Shown here one piece after another: positions 16,341 to 24,561 of a stretch of DNA of 54,227 bases (the first letter of the stretch is position 1; every line of letters starts with the position of its first letter). The DNA lies in the NCBI GenBank assembly GCA_964372025.1, contig CAYJPF010000004.1, positions 1 through 54,227 of the forward strand. The letters are read 5' to 3'. A program made the translations under genes and the position numbers. The stretch comes from CAYJBP01 sp964372025 (GTDB lineage Bacteria; Bacillota; Dehalobacteriia; UBA4068). The notes below the pieces were generated by a model. The model was not told the DNA's origin and ran no database searches. It was given only the letters and a program-made list of their open reading frames with translations.

Positions 16341-17534
16341 ATGAAAAAATTATTATTGTTGCTTTTAGTTTTAATGTTAAGTATTGGTTTAGTTGCTGCA
16401 TGTGGTGGCGGGGAAGAGCCGGTTGAAGAGCCTACCGAAACCCCGGCCGAAGAGCCGGCCGAGGAGCCTGCTGCTGAAGATGCCGAAGAACCTGCTGCAG
16501 ATGCCGGTTTAAGCTTAGAAAATGTTAAAATCGGTTTTGTACACTTAACCGACCCTTCCGACATGGGTTATACTTATAATCATGATTTGGGTACTCAAGG
16601 CATGGTTGCCGCTTTAGGTTTAAGCGAAGACCAAATCATAAATAAGTTTAATACCCCGGAAAGCAGCGAGGCAGGTACTGCTTTGCAAGAATTAATCGAT
16701 GCCGGTTGTAATATTATTTTTGGTACCAGCTTTGGTTTCGAAAATTATATTTTAGAGCTAGCCCCCGATTATCCGGAAATTGAATTCTTCCATGCTACCG
16801 GTTATCAGGCTGCCGATTCCGGTTTGCCTAATGTTCATAACTATTTTGGCGATATTTATCAGGCCCGTTATTTATCGGGTATTGCTGCCGGCCTAAAAAC
16901 CGAAACCAATCAATTAGGCTATGTTGCTGCTATGCCTTTTGCCGAAGTTATCAGTGGTTATGATGCCTTTTATTTAGGCGCACTTTCGGTTAATCCGGAT
17001 GTAACCATGCAAGTTGCTTATACCAATTCTTGGCATGATCCCGAGGCCGAGGCCATTGCTGCCCAAGCCTTAATCGATGGCGGTGCCGATGTTATTGGCC
17101 AGCACTGCGATAGCCCCACCCCCCAAACCACCGCCGAGCGTAATGGCGTATGGGGTGTAGGTTATAACTCGGATATGATCGGTGCTGCTCCCGGTGCTGC
17201 TTTAACCTCTGCCGTTTGGGATTGGAGCATTTATCTTACCTTTGCCGTACAAAGTGTAATCGATGGTACCGAAATTCCTTATGATTGGTCGGAAGGTTTA
17301 GCCGAAGGCGTTGTTGATATCTCGGCCTTAAACGAAGATATTATTGCCGATGGCACTGTTGAAGCTATCGATGATGCTCGTGCCAGAATTATTAGCGGCG
17401 ACTGGGATGTATTTACCGGCCCCTTATATGATAATGAAGGCAATATCGTAGTAGAAGAAGGCGTAACCTTTACCGAGCCTAAGAGCGCACCTTCTTTTGA
17501 TGCTATCTTGGAAGGTATTACTGTTATTGAGTAG
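16341..17534 (+). CDS. BMP family (PnrA/Med-like) substrate-binding lipoprotein
   Basis: The 397-aa protein has a lipoprotein signal (MKKLLLLLLVLMLSIGLVAAC, lipidated C21), a very Glu/Pro/Ala-rich linker (about 24-50) and a periplasmic-binding domain of the basic membrane protein family. It begins VKIGFVHLTDPSDMGYTYNHDLG, with GTSFGFENYILELAPDYPE and the GQHCDSPTPQ segment. Characterised family members bind purine nucleosides and feed an ABC importer, which agrees with the adjacent xpt; here no permease genes follow, so the partner would be encoded elsewhere. A strong terminator follows the gene. The ligand is inferred. Confidence 0.85.
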   Translation: MKKLLLLLLVLMLSIGLVAACGGGEEPVEEPTETPAEEPAEEPAAEDAEEPAADAGLSLENVKIGFVHLTDPSDMGYTYNHDLGTQGMVAALGLSEDQIINKFNTPESSEAGTALQELIDAGCNIIFGTSFGFENYILELAPDYPEIEFFHATGYQAADSGLPNVHNYFGDIYQARYLSGIAAGLKTETNQLGYVAAMPFAEVISGYDAFYLGALSVNPDVTMQVAYTNSWHDPEAEAIAAQALIDGGADVIGQHCDSPTPQTTAERNGVWGVGYNSDMIGAAPGAALTSAVWDWSIYLTFAVQSVIDGTEIPYDWSEGLAEGVVDISALNEDIIADGTVEAIDDARARIISGDWDVFTGPLYDNEGNIVVEEGVTFTEPKSAPSFDAILEGITVIE

Positions 17535-17553
17535 TTTTTTATAGAATATATAG

Positions 17554-17597
17554 AAAAGGCTTAGGCCAAGAGTAAAATCTTGTGCCTAAGCCTTTTT
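17554..17597 (+). terminator. Terminator after the BMP lipoprotein gene
   Basis: GGCTTAGGC (17558-17566) pairs with GCCTAAGCC (17584-17592), the stem extended by A4/T4 on its outer side, and is followed by a run of seven T residues. Confidence 0.85.
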
Positions 17598-17685
17598 TTA
17601 TTTGCCTTAGAAAAGAAATTATCTGAAAATTTGATATAATTTTACAAAATTCGCTAAAATTCTCTCTAAATATACAAAATGTATA

Positions 17686-17714
17686 TTGACAATAGTAGCA
17701 AATGGTGATATAAT
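17686..17714 (+). promoter_or_regulatory. Consensus promoter of the GGDEF/EAL receptor gene
   Basis: TTGACA (17686-17691), exactly 17 bp, TATAAT (17709-17714), with an extended TG-A before the -10: a fully consensus housekeeping promoter. Directly downstream a 16-bp motif is repeated in tandem (17725-17740 and 17741-17756, 13 of 16 identical), placed over the expected start site like an operator. Confidence 0.8.
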
Positions 17715-17816
17715 TTGCTTAAAATAGTAATAACTATTGTTAGTAGTAACTATTCTTCTAACAATTAATTAAAATACAGTTATAAAGATCTTGAAGTAAA
17801 TATTGGGGGATAAGTT

Positions 17817-20800
17817 ATGTTTAGGAACCTTTTTTTAGTGGCCTTATTTTTGTGTACTCTTTTTTGGGGAGCAAGCTCTATAAGCAATATTGCTTATGCA
17901 CAGCAATTGCCAACGGCAGAAGAATTATCGGATATGAATATGGATCTGCTTAGGCAGCAAAACAATGGTGAATTGGCGCTATTAGCAGCACCGGCCTTAA
18001 AGGATAATATTATTACCGTCGGCTATAATGTAGGTGATAATATTATCGATCATCCTAATAATCCATCTAAAATGGGTTATGGCTATGAGATTTTAAAAAA
18101 AATTGAAGAGACTAGTGATTTAAGATTTGAGTTTGTAGAGCTGGAAAAAGATAGTTTTGAAGCATTAAGAAATGGCGAAATTGAATTAGCCGGCCTATTT
18201 TTTAATACAGATGAGCGAGAGGCCGAATTTGCCTATGCTCAAATTCCATTTAATGCTATTTTTATTACCCTTTCTACCAAGGATATGGATCATAATTTAC
18301 CCTATGGCGATCCGCAATCTTTAAATGGCAAAACAGTAGCCACTTATGAAGGCAATGCTGCCAATGCTATTTTAGATGATTATTTAAGGCTTAATAATAT
18401 CGAAGTAGAGTATATTATCAGCGATTTAGCCAATTATTTGAATGAGGAAGCCGATTTTTACTTAACTTTTTCGGCATCGCCCAATATCGAAAATCTTGAT
18501 TTTATTTTAAATTTAGGGCGCAAGCAAACATTTTTAGTAGCAAACCCCGAAAATCAGCAAATGCTTGATTTAATCGATCAGGCCATGCTTAAGCTGGTTA
18601 ATGAAGAAGGCTCATTTTTTTCCGAGCTGGAAACACACTACTATGAGCAAGTATTTCATAATATTCATCGCGATTTAACCTTAGAAGAAACAGAATTTAT
18701 TGAAAACAGAACATTTAGAGTAGGCTTTGTAGAAAATCATAATCCTTACAGCTATGTTGATGGAAGTGGCGAACCTAGCGGTGCAGTAGTAGAGTTAATA
18801 CAGCATATCAGCAGTATTTATGATTTTAATTTAGAGTTTATTCCTTATCGTTCAAAACTTGATGGCGGCAGTGGCCAAGCAGGTTATGATATTTTAATTT
18901 CGGCTTTGGGCGATTATACAACCGCTAGCGAAGAATATGATTTTACCCAATCATATTATGAACTGGATTTGGTAGCCATGGTGCCACAGCATATTTCGGA
19001 GCAATACCATACAGCTTCTGAAATTATTGATAATTCCCATAAAATTGGCATCTTGGATTATATGTATATTAGCGAATCTACGCTTAATCTAAATACAGAG
19101 TATCAGCAAATGAAAACGTATACAACTTTTGATGATTTGCTGGATGCTTATCAAAATGAAGAAATCGATATGGCGCTTTTTACCGAAAGTGGTATAACCT
19201 ATGCTAATGCCTATTTTGATGATAGTAATAATTATGTTTTTGCGCCCGGCTATGAGTTAAACTTTCACTTTGGCATATCCAAAAATATGCCCGAGCAAGT
19301 TTTGCCAATATTTAATATTATGTTCGATAATATAACCGATCGTAAATATGAAGATATTTTGGTTAGCCATACCTCGGTATTTTTCCCGGAATATTCCTTA
19401 TGGCAGTATCTGCAAAAATATTGGTATCATGGAATAATTATATTGGTACTAATTATCAGTATAATTGTTTTTAAGGCCTATCATGATCAAAAACGTAAAC
19501 GAATTATGATAGTAGAAGCCTATAATACCGATAGTTTAACCGGCCTTAAATCTAATGCTCTTTTCCTTAAAGAAGCAGCCGAAATTATCGAAAAGGCCCA
19601 GCCCGGCGAATATGAATTGATTAGCTTTGATATCGATATGTTCCGTTCGATCAATAATTATTATAGTGTAGAAACCGGCACGGCGGTAATTATCAGTATA
19701 GCCAGAGCCTTAGACGAGGCCTTTAAAGGGTCATCAACAATTTATGCCCGTGATGGCATCGATATATTTGCAATTTTAAGAAGAAAAGATGAAGGTGGCT
19801 CTTTACGCACAATCTATACTAATTATATTTTGCCTAAAATACAAGAGATAATTGGCGATCGCTATAATTTAAGTGCCTCTTTTGGCTATGTTATTATCGA
19901 GGATTGTTCCGAAAAATTAGTAAATCTTGCCGCCCATGCCGATGCAGCTCGTGTGTCCGGCAAAAAGAAACATAAAACTACTTTTATTCAATTCGATCAG
20001 GAAATGCGCGAGGCCTATAATAATAAGTTGCGCCTAACCTTTAGAATGGAACAAGCCATGAAAGATGGCGAATTTATGGTGCATTATCAGCCTAAAATCG
20101 ACCTGCTTAAAGATAAAATTGGCGGTGCCGAGGCCTTAATTCGCTGGTATCCTAAACTGGGTAAGCCAATTTATCCTAATGAATTTATCGGTGTTTTTGA
20201 AGAAAATGGCTTTATTGCAGCTATCGATTTATATGTGGTAGATCAGGTTGCTCGCTTTATTAAGGCTAATCAAAACAAAATCAAAATTCCGGTGATATCG
20301 GTAAACTTATCGGCAATTACGATTATGGAAAATAAGGTGGTAAGTGATATTATCCGCATTTTAGATTCGCATGGTGTAGAGCGTAATCGCATCGAAATCG
20401 AAATTACCGAAAGTGCCATTTTATCTTCCGAGGATAAATTCTTGATGGTTATCAATCAATTTAAAAAGGCCGGTTTTACAATTTCTTTAGACGATTTTGG
20501 CAAGGGGGTTTCTTCTTTAAACCGTCTTAGCAATATTGATGTAGATGTTTTAAAGCTAGACGAAGCCTTTATTGATATTAGCGAAAATGTCGAAAAAACC
20601 GCTATTGTGGTGCGTGATGTAATTTCGCTGGCCAAGCATTTAAAGATGAAAACCGTAGCCGAAGGTGTAGAAACTTATGAACAGGCTCGCTGGTTAAAAT
20701 TGCTTAATTGTGAGTATGCTCAGGGCTATTATTTTGCCAAACCCATGCCCGAAGAAGATTTTAAACAAGCACTTATTGCCGATAAGGATTATATTATCGA

Positions 20801-20819
20801 TAAAATGCAGGCTTCCTAA
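17817..20819 (+). CDS. Membrane receptor with two solute-binding domains, degenerate GGDEF and intact EAL
   Basis: The 1000-aa protein has a signal peptide (cleavage likely after A28, AYA-QQ), two consecutive family-3 solute-binding domains outside the cell (about 55-285 and 300-525), one membrane helix (about 538-556), a GGDEF domain, and a C-terminal EAL domain. The GGDEF signature is replaced by RDGID (645-649), so cyclase activity is unlikely. The EAL domain keeps E772-A-L-I-R, the EITESA motif, D892-D893-FGKG and AEGVET, so it should hydrolyse cyclic di-GMP. Inferred role: an amino-acid-like ligand outside adjusts c-di-GMP breakdown inside. It is a single-gene unit with its own consensus promoter and a strong terminator. 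Confidence 0.9.
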   Translation: MFRNLFLVALFLCTLFWGASSISNIAYAQQLPTAEELSDMNMDLLRQQNNGELALLAAPALKDNIITVGYNVGDNIIDHPNNPSKMGYGYEILKKIEETSDLRFEFVELEKDSFEALRNGEIELAGLFFNTDEREAEFAYAQIPFNAIFITLSTKDMDHNLPYGDPQSLNGKTVATYEGNAANAILDDYLRLNNIEVEYIISDLANYLNEEADFYLTFSASPNIENLDFILNLGRKQTFLVANPENQQMLDLIDQAMLKLVNEEGSFFSELETHYYEQVFHNIHRDLTLEETEFIENRTFRVGFVENHNPYSYVDGSGEPSGAVVELIQHISSIYDFNLEFIPYRSKLDGGSGQAGYDILISALGDYTTASEEYDFTQSYYELDLVAMVPQHISEQYHTASEIIDNSHKIGILDYMYISESTLNLNTEYQQMKTYTTFDDLLDAYQNEEIDMALFTESGITYANAYFDDSNNYVFAPGYELNFHFGISKNMPEQVLPIFNIMFDNITDRKYEDILVSHTSVFFPEYSLWQYLQKYWYHGIIILVLIISIIVFKAYHDQKRKRIMIVEAYNTDSLTGLKSNALFLKEAAEIIEKAQPGEYELISFDIDMFRSINNYYSVETGTAVIISIARALDEAFKGSSTIYARDGIDIFAILRRKDEGGSLRTIYTNYILPKIQEIIGDRYNLSASFGYVIIEDCSEKLVNLAAHADAARVSGKKKHKTTFIQFDQEMREAYNNKLRLTFRMEQAMKDGEFMVHYQPKIDLLKDKIGGAEALIRWYPKLGKPIYPNEFIGVFEENGFIAAIDLYVVDQVARFIKANQNKIKIPVISVNLSAITIMENKVVSDIIRILDSHGVERNRIEIEITESAILSSEDKFLMVINQFKKAGFTISLDDFGKGVSSLNRLSNIDVDVLKLDEAFIDISENVEKTAIVVRDVISLAKHLKMKTVAEGVETYEQARWLKLLNCEYAQGYYFAKPMPEEDFKQALIADKDYIIDKMQAS

Positions 20820-20825
20820 ATTCTA

Positions 20826-20870
20826 AAAATTGCTATCTTAGCACCTTAGCTGCTAAGATAGCAATTTTTT
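20826..20870. terminator. Bidirectional terminator
   Basis: Perfect 18-bp arms (20826-20843 and 20851-20868) around a 7-nt loop, starting in an A run and ending in six T residues. It separates the convergent receptor gene (+) and the unrecognised gene (-) and would serve both. Confidence 0.9.
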
Positions 20871-20879
20871 AATCCAATA

Positions 20880-21614
20880 TTATAATTTGATTGGCAATAA
20901 ATGATAATATTGGCTGCGGCGATTGATATTTGTTAATAAAGCAAGTTGATTTTTTTTATCCTCATATTTTTTTGCCAATAATAGGGCTTCGGCCAGATAA
21001 GCTTCGATTATTTTGTCATTGGCCGTAATTGCCTGTTTAGCCCAGTTTTGCCAAATATAAATATCCTTGGCCTCAAATAATAATTCTTGCTGCTCGGGTG
21101 CCAAAACCACAAAAGATGATGGCCTAGGCTCTGTGCTTTCTTCTACAATTAGGCCGTTTTCGCGGTAAATAAGTTTGGCTAAGGCGGCTCTTCTTAAAGG
21201 ATCTTGGCCATAAATATGCAATTGCTTAATTAAAGGTGCTAAAAATCGGGCGGCTAGGCAGCAGATGCTATCATCGGCATTTAAACTAAAACTATCCTTG
21301 CGCCAGCCGGGGCAATCATAATCCAAAGAATTTGGCAATACCGCCAGCGCATATAAGCGACCATTGGCTATACTAAGGGGCTGATTATTTACTTTGGCCG
21401 CCATTTGCGGCGCCATAGCCATTACACTACAGCCACTTTTAACAGCAGTTTTAAAACAGCGCTTTAAAGGGCCTGCTTTGGCAGCCCCGCTATAGGTAAT
21501 TACTTTTAAATTATAATCTTTAAATGGCCAAATTTCGATGCCTTCGCTTTTATAATTTTGTCTTAAAAGATTATTTCTGGTTTTTATTAAACCAATATCA
21601 GCCAGTTCCACCAT
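20880..21614 (-). CDS. Protein of unknown function, 244 aa
   Basis: I do not recognise this protein. It is soluble in appearance, with no signal peptide, membrane helix or cysteine cluster. The N-terminal third has a strand-turn pattern (KVITYSGAAKAGPLKRC) that could be nucleotide-binding, and the middle has QLHIYGQDPLRRAALAKLIYREN; the C-terminal third is helical and charged. The ATG at 21614 has an AAAGGGG site upstream, codon use is like the neighbours, and the gene ends at the bidirectional terminator, so it is very likely real. It is monocistronic, divergent from greA. Confidence 0.75.
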   Translation of the reverse strand: MVELADIGLIKTRNNLLRQNYKSEGIEIWPFKDYNLKVITYSGAAKAGPLKRCFKTAVKSGCSVMAMAPQMAAKVNNQPLSIANGRLYALAVLPNSLDYDCPGWRKDSFSLNADDSICCLAARFLAPLIKQLHIYGQDPLRRAALAKLIYRENGLIVEESTEPRPSSFVVLAPEQQELLFEAKDIYIWQNWAKQAITANDKIIEAYLAEALLLAKKYEDKKNQLALLTNINRRSQYYHLLPIKL

Positions 21615-21695
21615 TATTTTGCCCCTTTATTTTTTGCTATATAAATTATATGTTGCAAAAATTTAATTTAGAACAGTTTTTATCAATTATTAAGC

Positions 21696-21725
21696 TTGAC
21701 AAAGCAGCTATCTAGGAATTATAAT
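21696..21725 (+). promoter_or_regulatory. Probable greA-lysS promoter
   Basis: TTGACA (21696-21701), 18-bp spacer, TATAAT (21720-21725), 57 bp upstream of greA. Confidence 0.75.
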
Positions 21726-21782
21726 AATTAGATATGGTAATAATTATAAATATCATCGACAAGAATTTGGAGGAAAAAAACT

Positions 21783-22259
21783 ATGGCGGAAAAAGACATT
21801 CTTATTACTAAAGAAGGCTTACAGAATATGGAGCAAGAGCTCGATCATCTAAAAACGGTGCGCCGCAAAGAGGTTGCCTCGCGGATTAAGCAAGCAATCG
21901 AATTTGGTGATATCAGCGAAAACTCCGAATACGAAGATGCCAAAAATGAACAAGCCTTTATTGAAGGTACTATCTTAAACCTGGAAAAGAAATTAAAAAA
22001 TGCCCGCGTAGTTGATGATAGTAATGTTAATACCGATATCGTATCCGAATATAGCACCGTTACTGTGCTTAATTTGCTTACCGACGAAGTTTTAACTTTT
22101 CAGATTGTAGGTTCGGTAGAGGCCAAACCTTTTGAAGGCAAAATTTCTAATGAAAGCCCGGTTGGTAAAGCGCTTTTAGGCCATGCCGTAGGCGAAGAAG
22201 TTACCTTTACTGTGCCGGCCGGCGAAAGTAAATTATTAATTAAAGATATCCAAAAATAG
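21783..22259 (+). CDS. greA: Transcription elongation factor GreA
   Basis: GreA rescues backtracked RNA polymerase by stimulating transcript cleavage. The 158-aa protein shows the N-terminal coiled coil with the tip motif GDISENSEYEDAKNEQAF, which inserts into the secondary channel, and a C-terminal FKBP-like domain containing SPVGKALLGHAVGEEV. It has a GGAGG site and a strong promoter. lysS begins less than 30 bp after the stop, a frequent pairing in Bacillota. Confidence 0.97.
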   Translation: MAEKDILITKEGLQNMEQELDHLKTVRRKEVASRIKQAIEFGDISENSEYEDAKNEQAFIEGTILNLEKKLKNARVVDDSNVNTDIVSEYSTVTVLNLLTDEVLTFQIVGSVEAKPFEGKISNESPVGKALLGHAVGEEVTFTVPAGESKLLIKDIQK

Positions 22260-22286
22260 GATATTAGCAATAAAGGAGTGAATATC

Positions 22287-23753
22287 GTGGCCGAAATTAG
22301 CGCCAATGAGCAAAGACAAATTAGAATAGATAAAATGGCCGACCTTAAAGCTTTAGGCATCGATCCTTTTGGTGCCCGTTTTGAACGTAGCCATTATACT
22401 GAACAAATCATCAATAATTTTGATGATTTAGCAGGCCAAACTGCTATTATTGCCGGCCGCATTATGGCCATCCGTGCCCATGGCAAGGCTTGTTTTGCGG
22501 TAATTGCCGACTTAACCGGTTCGGTGCAAATTTATATTCGCCAGGATATGGTAGGCGAGCTTGGCTTTAAGCAATTCGAGCTTTGGGATATCGGCGATAT
22601 TGTTGGCATAGAAGGCGAAATTTTTAAAACCCAACGGGGCGAGATTTCTGTAAAGGCCAAAAATTTAACCTTTTTAACCAAATGCCTGCGCCCTTTACCA
22701 GAAAAATGGCATGGGCTTACCGATGTGGAAATGCGTTATCGCCAGCGTTACCTGGATTTGATTGTTAACCCCGAAGTTAGGGATACTTTTATTGCTCGCA
22801 GCAAAATTATCCGCTCTATGCGTAATTATCTGGATAATTTAGGCTTTTTAGAGGTAGAAACCCCGGTATTGCATAATATTGCCGGCGGCGCTTCGGCCAG
22901 GCCTTTTATTACCCATCATAATACCTTAGATATGGATTTGTATATGCGTATTGCCCTAGAGCTGCACTTAAAGCGCTTAATAGTGGGCGGCCTGGAAAAG
23001 GTTTATGAAATTGGCCGCGTATTTCGTAATGAGGGCATTTCGATTAAGCATAATCCCGAATTTACGATGATCGAGCTATATCAAGCCTATTCCGATTATC
23101 ATGGCATGATGGAATTGGTAGAAAACTTAATTTCGCATATCGCCAAAGAGGTATTAGGTACTGATAAAATCAATTATCAAGGCACGGAAATCGATCTGGC
23201 CCCGGCTTGGCGTCGTTTAACCATGTTTGATGCGATTAAAGAATATGCCGGCATTGATTTTAGCCAAATTCCCGATGATGAGGCAGCTATTGCCGCCGCC
23301 AAAGAGGCCGGCCTAGCTATCGAAAAGGGCGCAACCCGAGGCGATATCATTAACTTATTCTTTGAAGAAAAGGTAGAGGCCAATTTAATTCAACCGACCT
23401 TTATCTTAGATTATCCGATTGAAATTTCGCCGCTAACCAAATGCAAAGCCGATCAGCCGGAATTAACATATCGTTTTGAAGCCTTTATCTATGGCCGCGA
23501 GCTAAGCAATGCCTATTCCGAGCTAAACGACCCCCTAGACCAGCGCAAACGCTTCGAACATCAAATGGAGCAAAGAGCGATGGGCAATGAGGAAGCCAAT
23601 GAAACCGATGAAGATTTTATTCGCTCGCTGGAATATGCTATGCCGCCAACAGGCGGGGTAGGGATAGGCATAGATCGTCTAATCATGTTCCTAACCGACT
23701 CGGCATCAATCCGCGATGTAATCCTTTTCCCAACAATGCGTTCCAAAGAATAA
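22287..23753 (+). CDS. lysS: Lysyl-tRNA synthetase, class II
   Basis: The 488-aa enzyme charges tRNA-Lys. An N-terminal OB-fold (about 50-150) binds the anticodon. The catalytic domain has motif 2 (FRNEGIS...HNPEFTMIELYQAY, R247) and motif 3 (GVGIGIDRL, R464). I set the start at GTG 22287 because AAAGGAG (22272-22278) lies 8 bp before it; the in-frame GTG at 22278 overlaps that site. It is co-transcribed with greA. The hairpin cluster at 23.79-23.88 kb follows. Confidence 0.96.
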   Translation: MAEISANEQRQIRIDKMADLKALGIDPFGARFERSHYTEQIINNFDDLAGQTAIIAGRIMAIRAHGKACFAVIADLTGSVQIYIRQDMVGELGFKQFELWDIGDIVGIEGEIFKTQRGEISVKAKNLTFLTKCLRPLPEKWHGLTDVEMRYRQRYLDLIVNPEVRDTFIARSKIIRSMRNYLDNLGFLEVETPVLHNIAGGASARPFITHHNTLDMDLYMRIALELHLKRLIVGGLEKVYEIGRVFRNEGISIKHNPEFTMIELYQAYSDYHGMMELVENLISHIAKEVLGTDKINYQGTEIDLAPAWRRLTMFDAIKEYAGIDFSQIPDDEAAIAAAKEAGLAIEKGATRGDIINLFFEEKVEANLIQPTFILDYPIEISPLTKCKADQPELTYRFEAFIYGRELSNAYSELNDPLDQRKRFEHQMEQRAMGNEEANETDEDFIRSLEYAMPPTGGVGIGIDRLIMFLTDSASIRDVILFPTMRSKE

Positions 23754-23793
23754 AAAGTTTTACTCAATTTTTTACAAAAAATTGCGGGGTTAT

Positions 23794-23883
23794 AGGGGCA
23801 GAGCCCCTAGCGTAAAAGGACTTGATGGGTTCAAGTCCTTTTACGCTATAAAGCAAAGGCTGCGACAATTTGTCGCAGCCTTT
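23794..23883. repeat. Cluster of three perfect hairpins
   Basis: Three palindromes lie back to back between lysS and deoC: AGGGGC/GCCCCT (23794-23808), a 17-bp perfect stem (23809-23825 with 23831-23847), and AAAGGCTGCGACA/TGTCGCAGCCTTT with a 3-nt loop (23855-23883). None has a long T tract on the plus strand, so they are not ordinary terminators. The first is nearly the same as a hairpin at 49458-49470, and the third resembles one at 38863-38889. Confidence 0.8.
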
Positions 23884-23901
23884 GTAAACTAAGGAGCAAA
23901 T

Positions 23902-24561
23902 ATGAATATAAAAGAAATTCTAAGCAAAGTAGACCATACCCAATTAGCACCGGAAACCACCTGGCAAAACATCAAAGATTTATGCGATGATGCCCAAAAA
24001 TACCAAGTAGCAACGGTATGCATCCCGGCCAGCTATCTTAAGCAGGCCAAAGCTTATAGCAAAATTAAATTATGCACCGTAATTGGCTTCCCTAATGGCT
24101 ATTCGCTAACCGAAATTAAATGCGCCGAAGCCAAAGCCGCCATCAATGATGGCGCCCGAGAAATTGATATGGTTATCAATATCGGTGCCTTAAAAGACCA
24201 AAATTATCAACTGGTTCTGGAGGAAATCAAAGCGGTAAAAGCAACCTGCGCCGATCATATCCTCAAAGTAATCATCGAAACTTGCCTGCTAAACGACGCC
24301 GAAAAAATCAAAGCCTGCCAAATCATCAATGATTCGGGTGCCGATTTTATTAAAACCTCAACCGGCATGTCTAAAGGCGGTGCCACTTTTGAAGATATCA
24401 GCTTATTCAAAAAACATATCAACCCCAAGCTGGGCATTAAAGCAGCAGGCGGCATAGCAAGCTTAGCCGATGCCGAGCAATTTATCAAGCTGGGAGCTAG
24501 CCGCTTAGGCACCAGCCGCATTATCAAAATCCTTAAAAATCAAGGCGCAGAGGGCTATTAA
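23902..24561 (+). CDS. deoC: Deoxyribose-phosphate aldolase
   Basis: DeoC cleaves 2-deoxyribose-5-phosphate to acetaldehyde and glyceraldehyde-3-phosphate in deoxynucleoside catabolism. The 219-aa TIM barrel has the Schiff-base lysine K151 in FIKTSTGMSKGGAT, a second active-site lysine K180 in GIKAAGGIA, and the VIGFPNGYSLTEIKCAEAK segment. AAGGAG precedes the ATG. It ends tail to tail with arcA, the two stop codons overlapping at 24558-24561. Other deo genes are not nearby. Confidence 0.96.
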   Translation: MNIKEILSKVDHTQLAPETTWQNIKDLCDDAQKYQVATVCIPASYLKQAKAYSKIKLCTVIGFPNGYSLTEIKCAEAKAAINDGAREIDMVINIGALKDQNYQLVLEEIKAVKATCADHILKVIIETCLLNDAEKIKACQIINDSGADFIKTSTGMSKGGATFEDISLFKKHINPKLGIKAAGGIASLADAEQFIKLGASRLGTSRIIKILKNQGAEGY

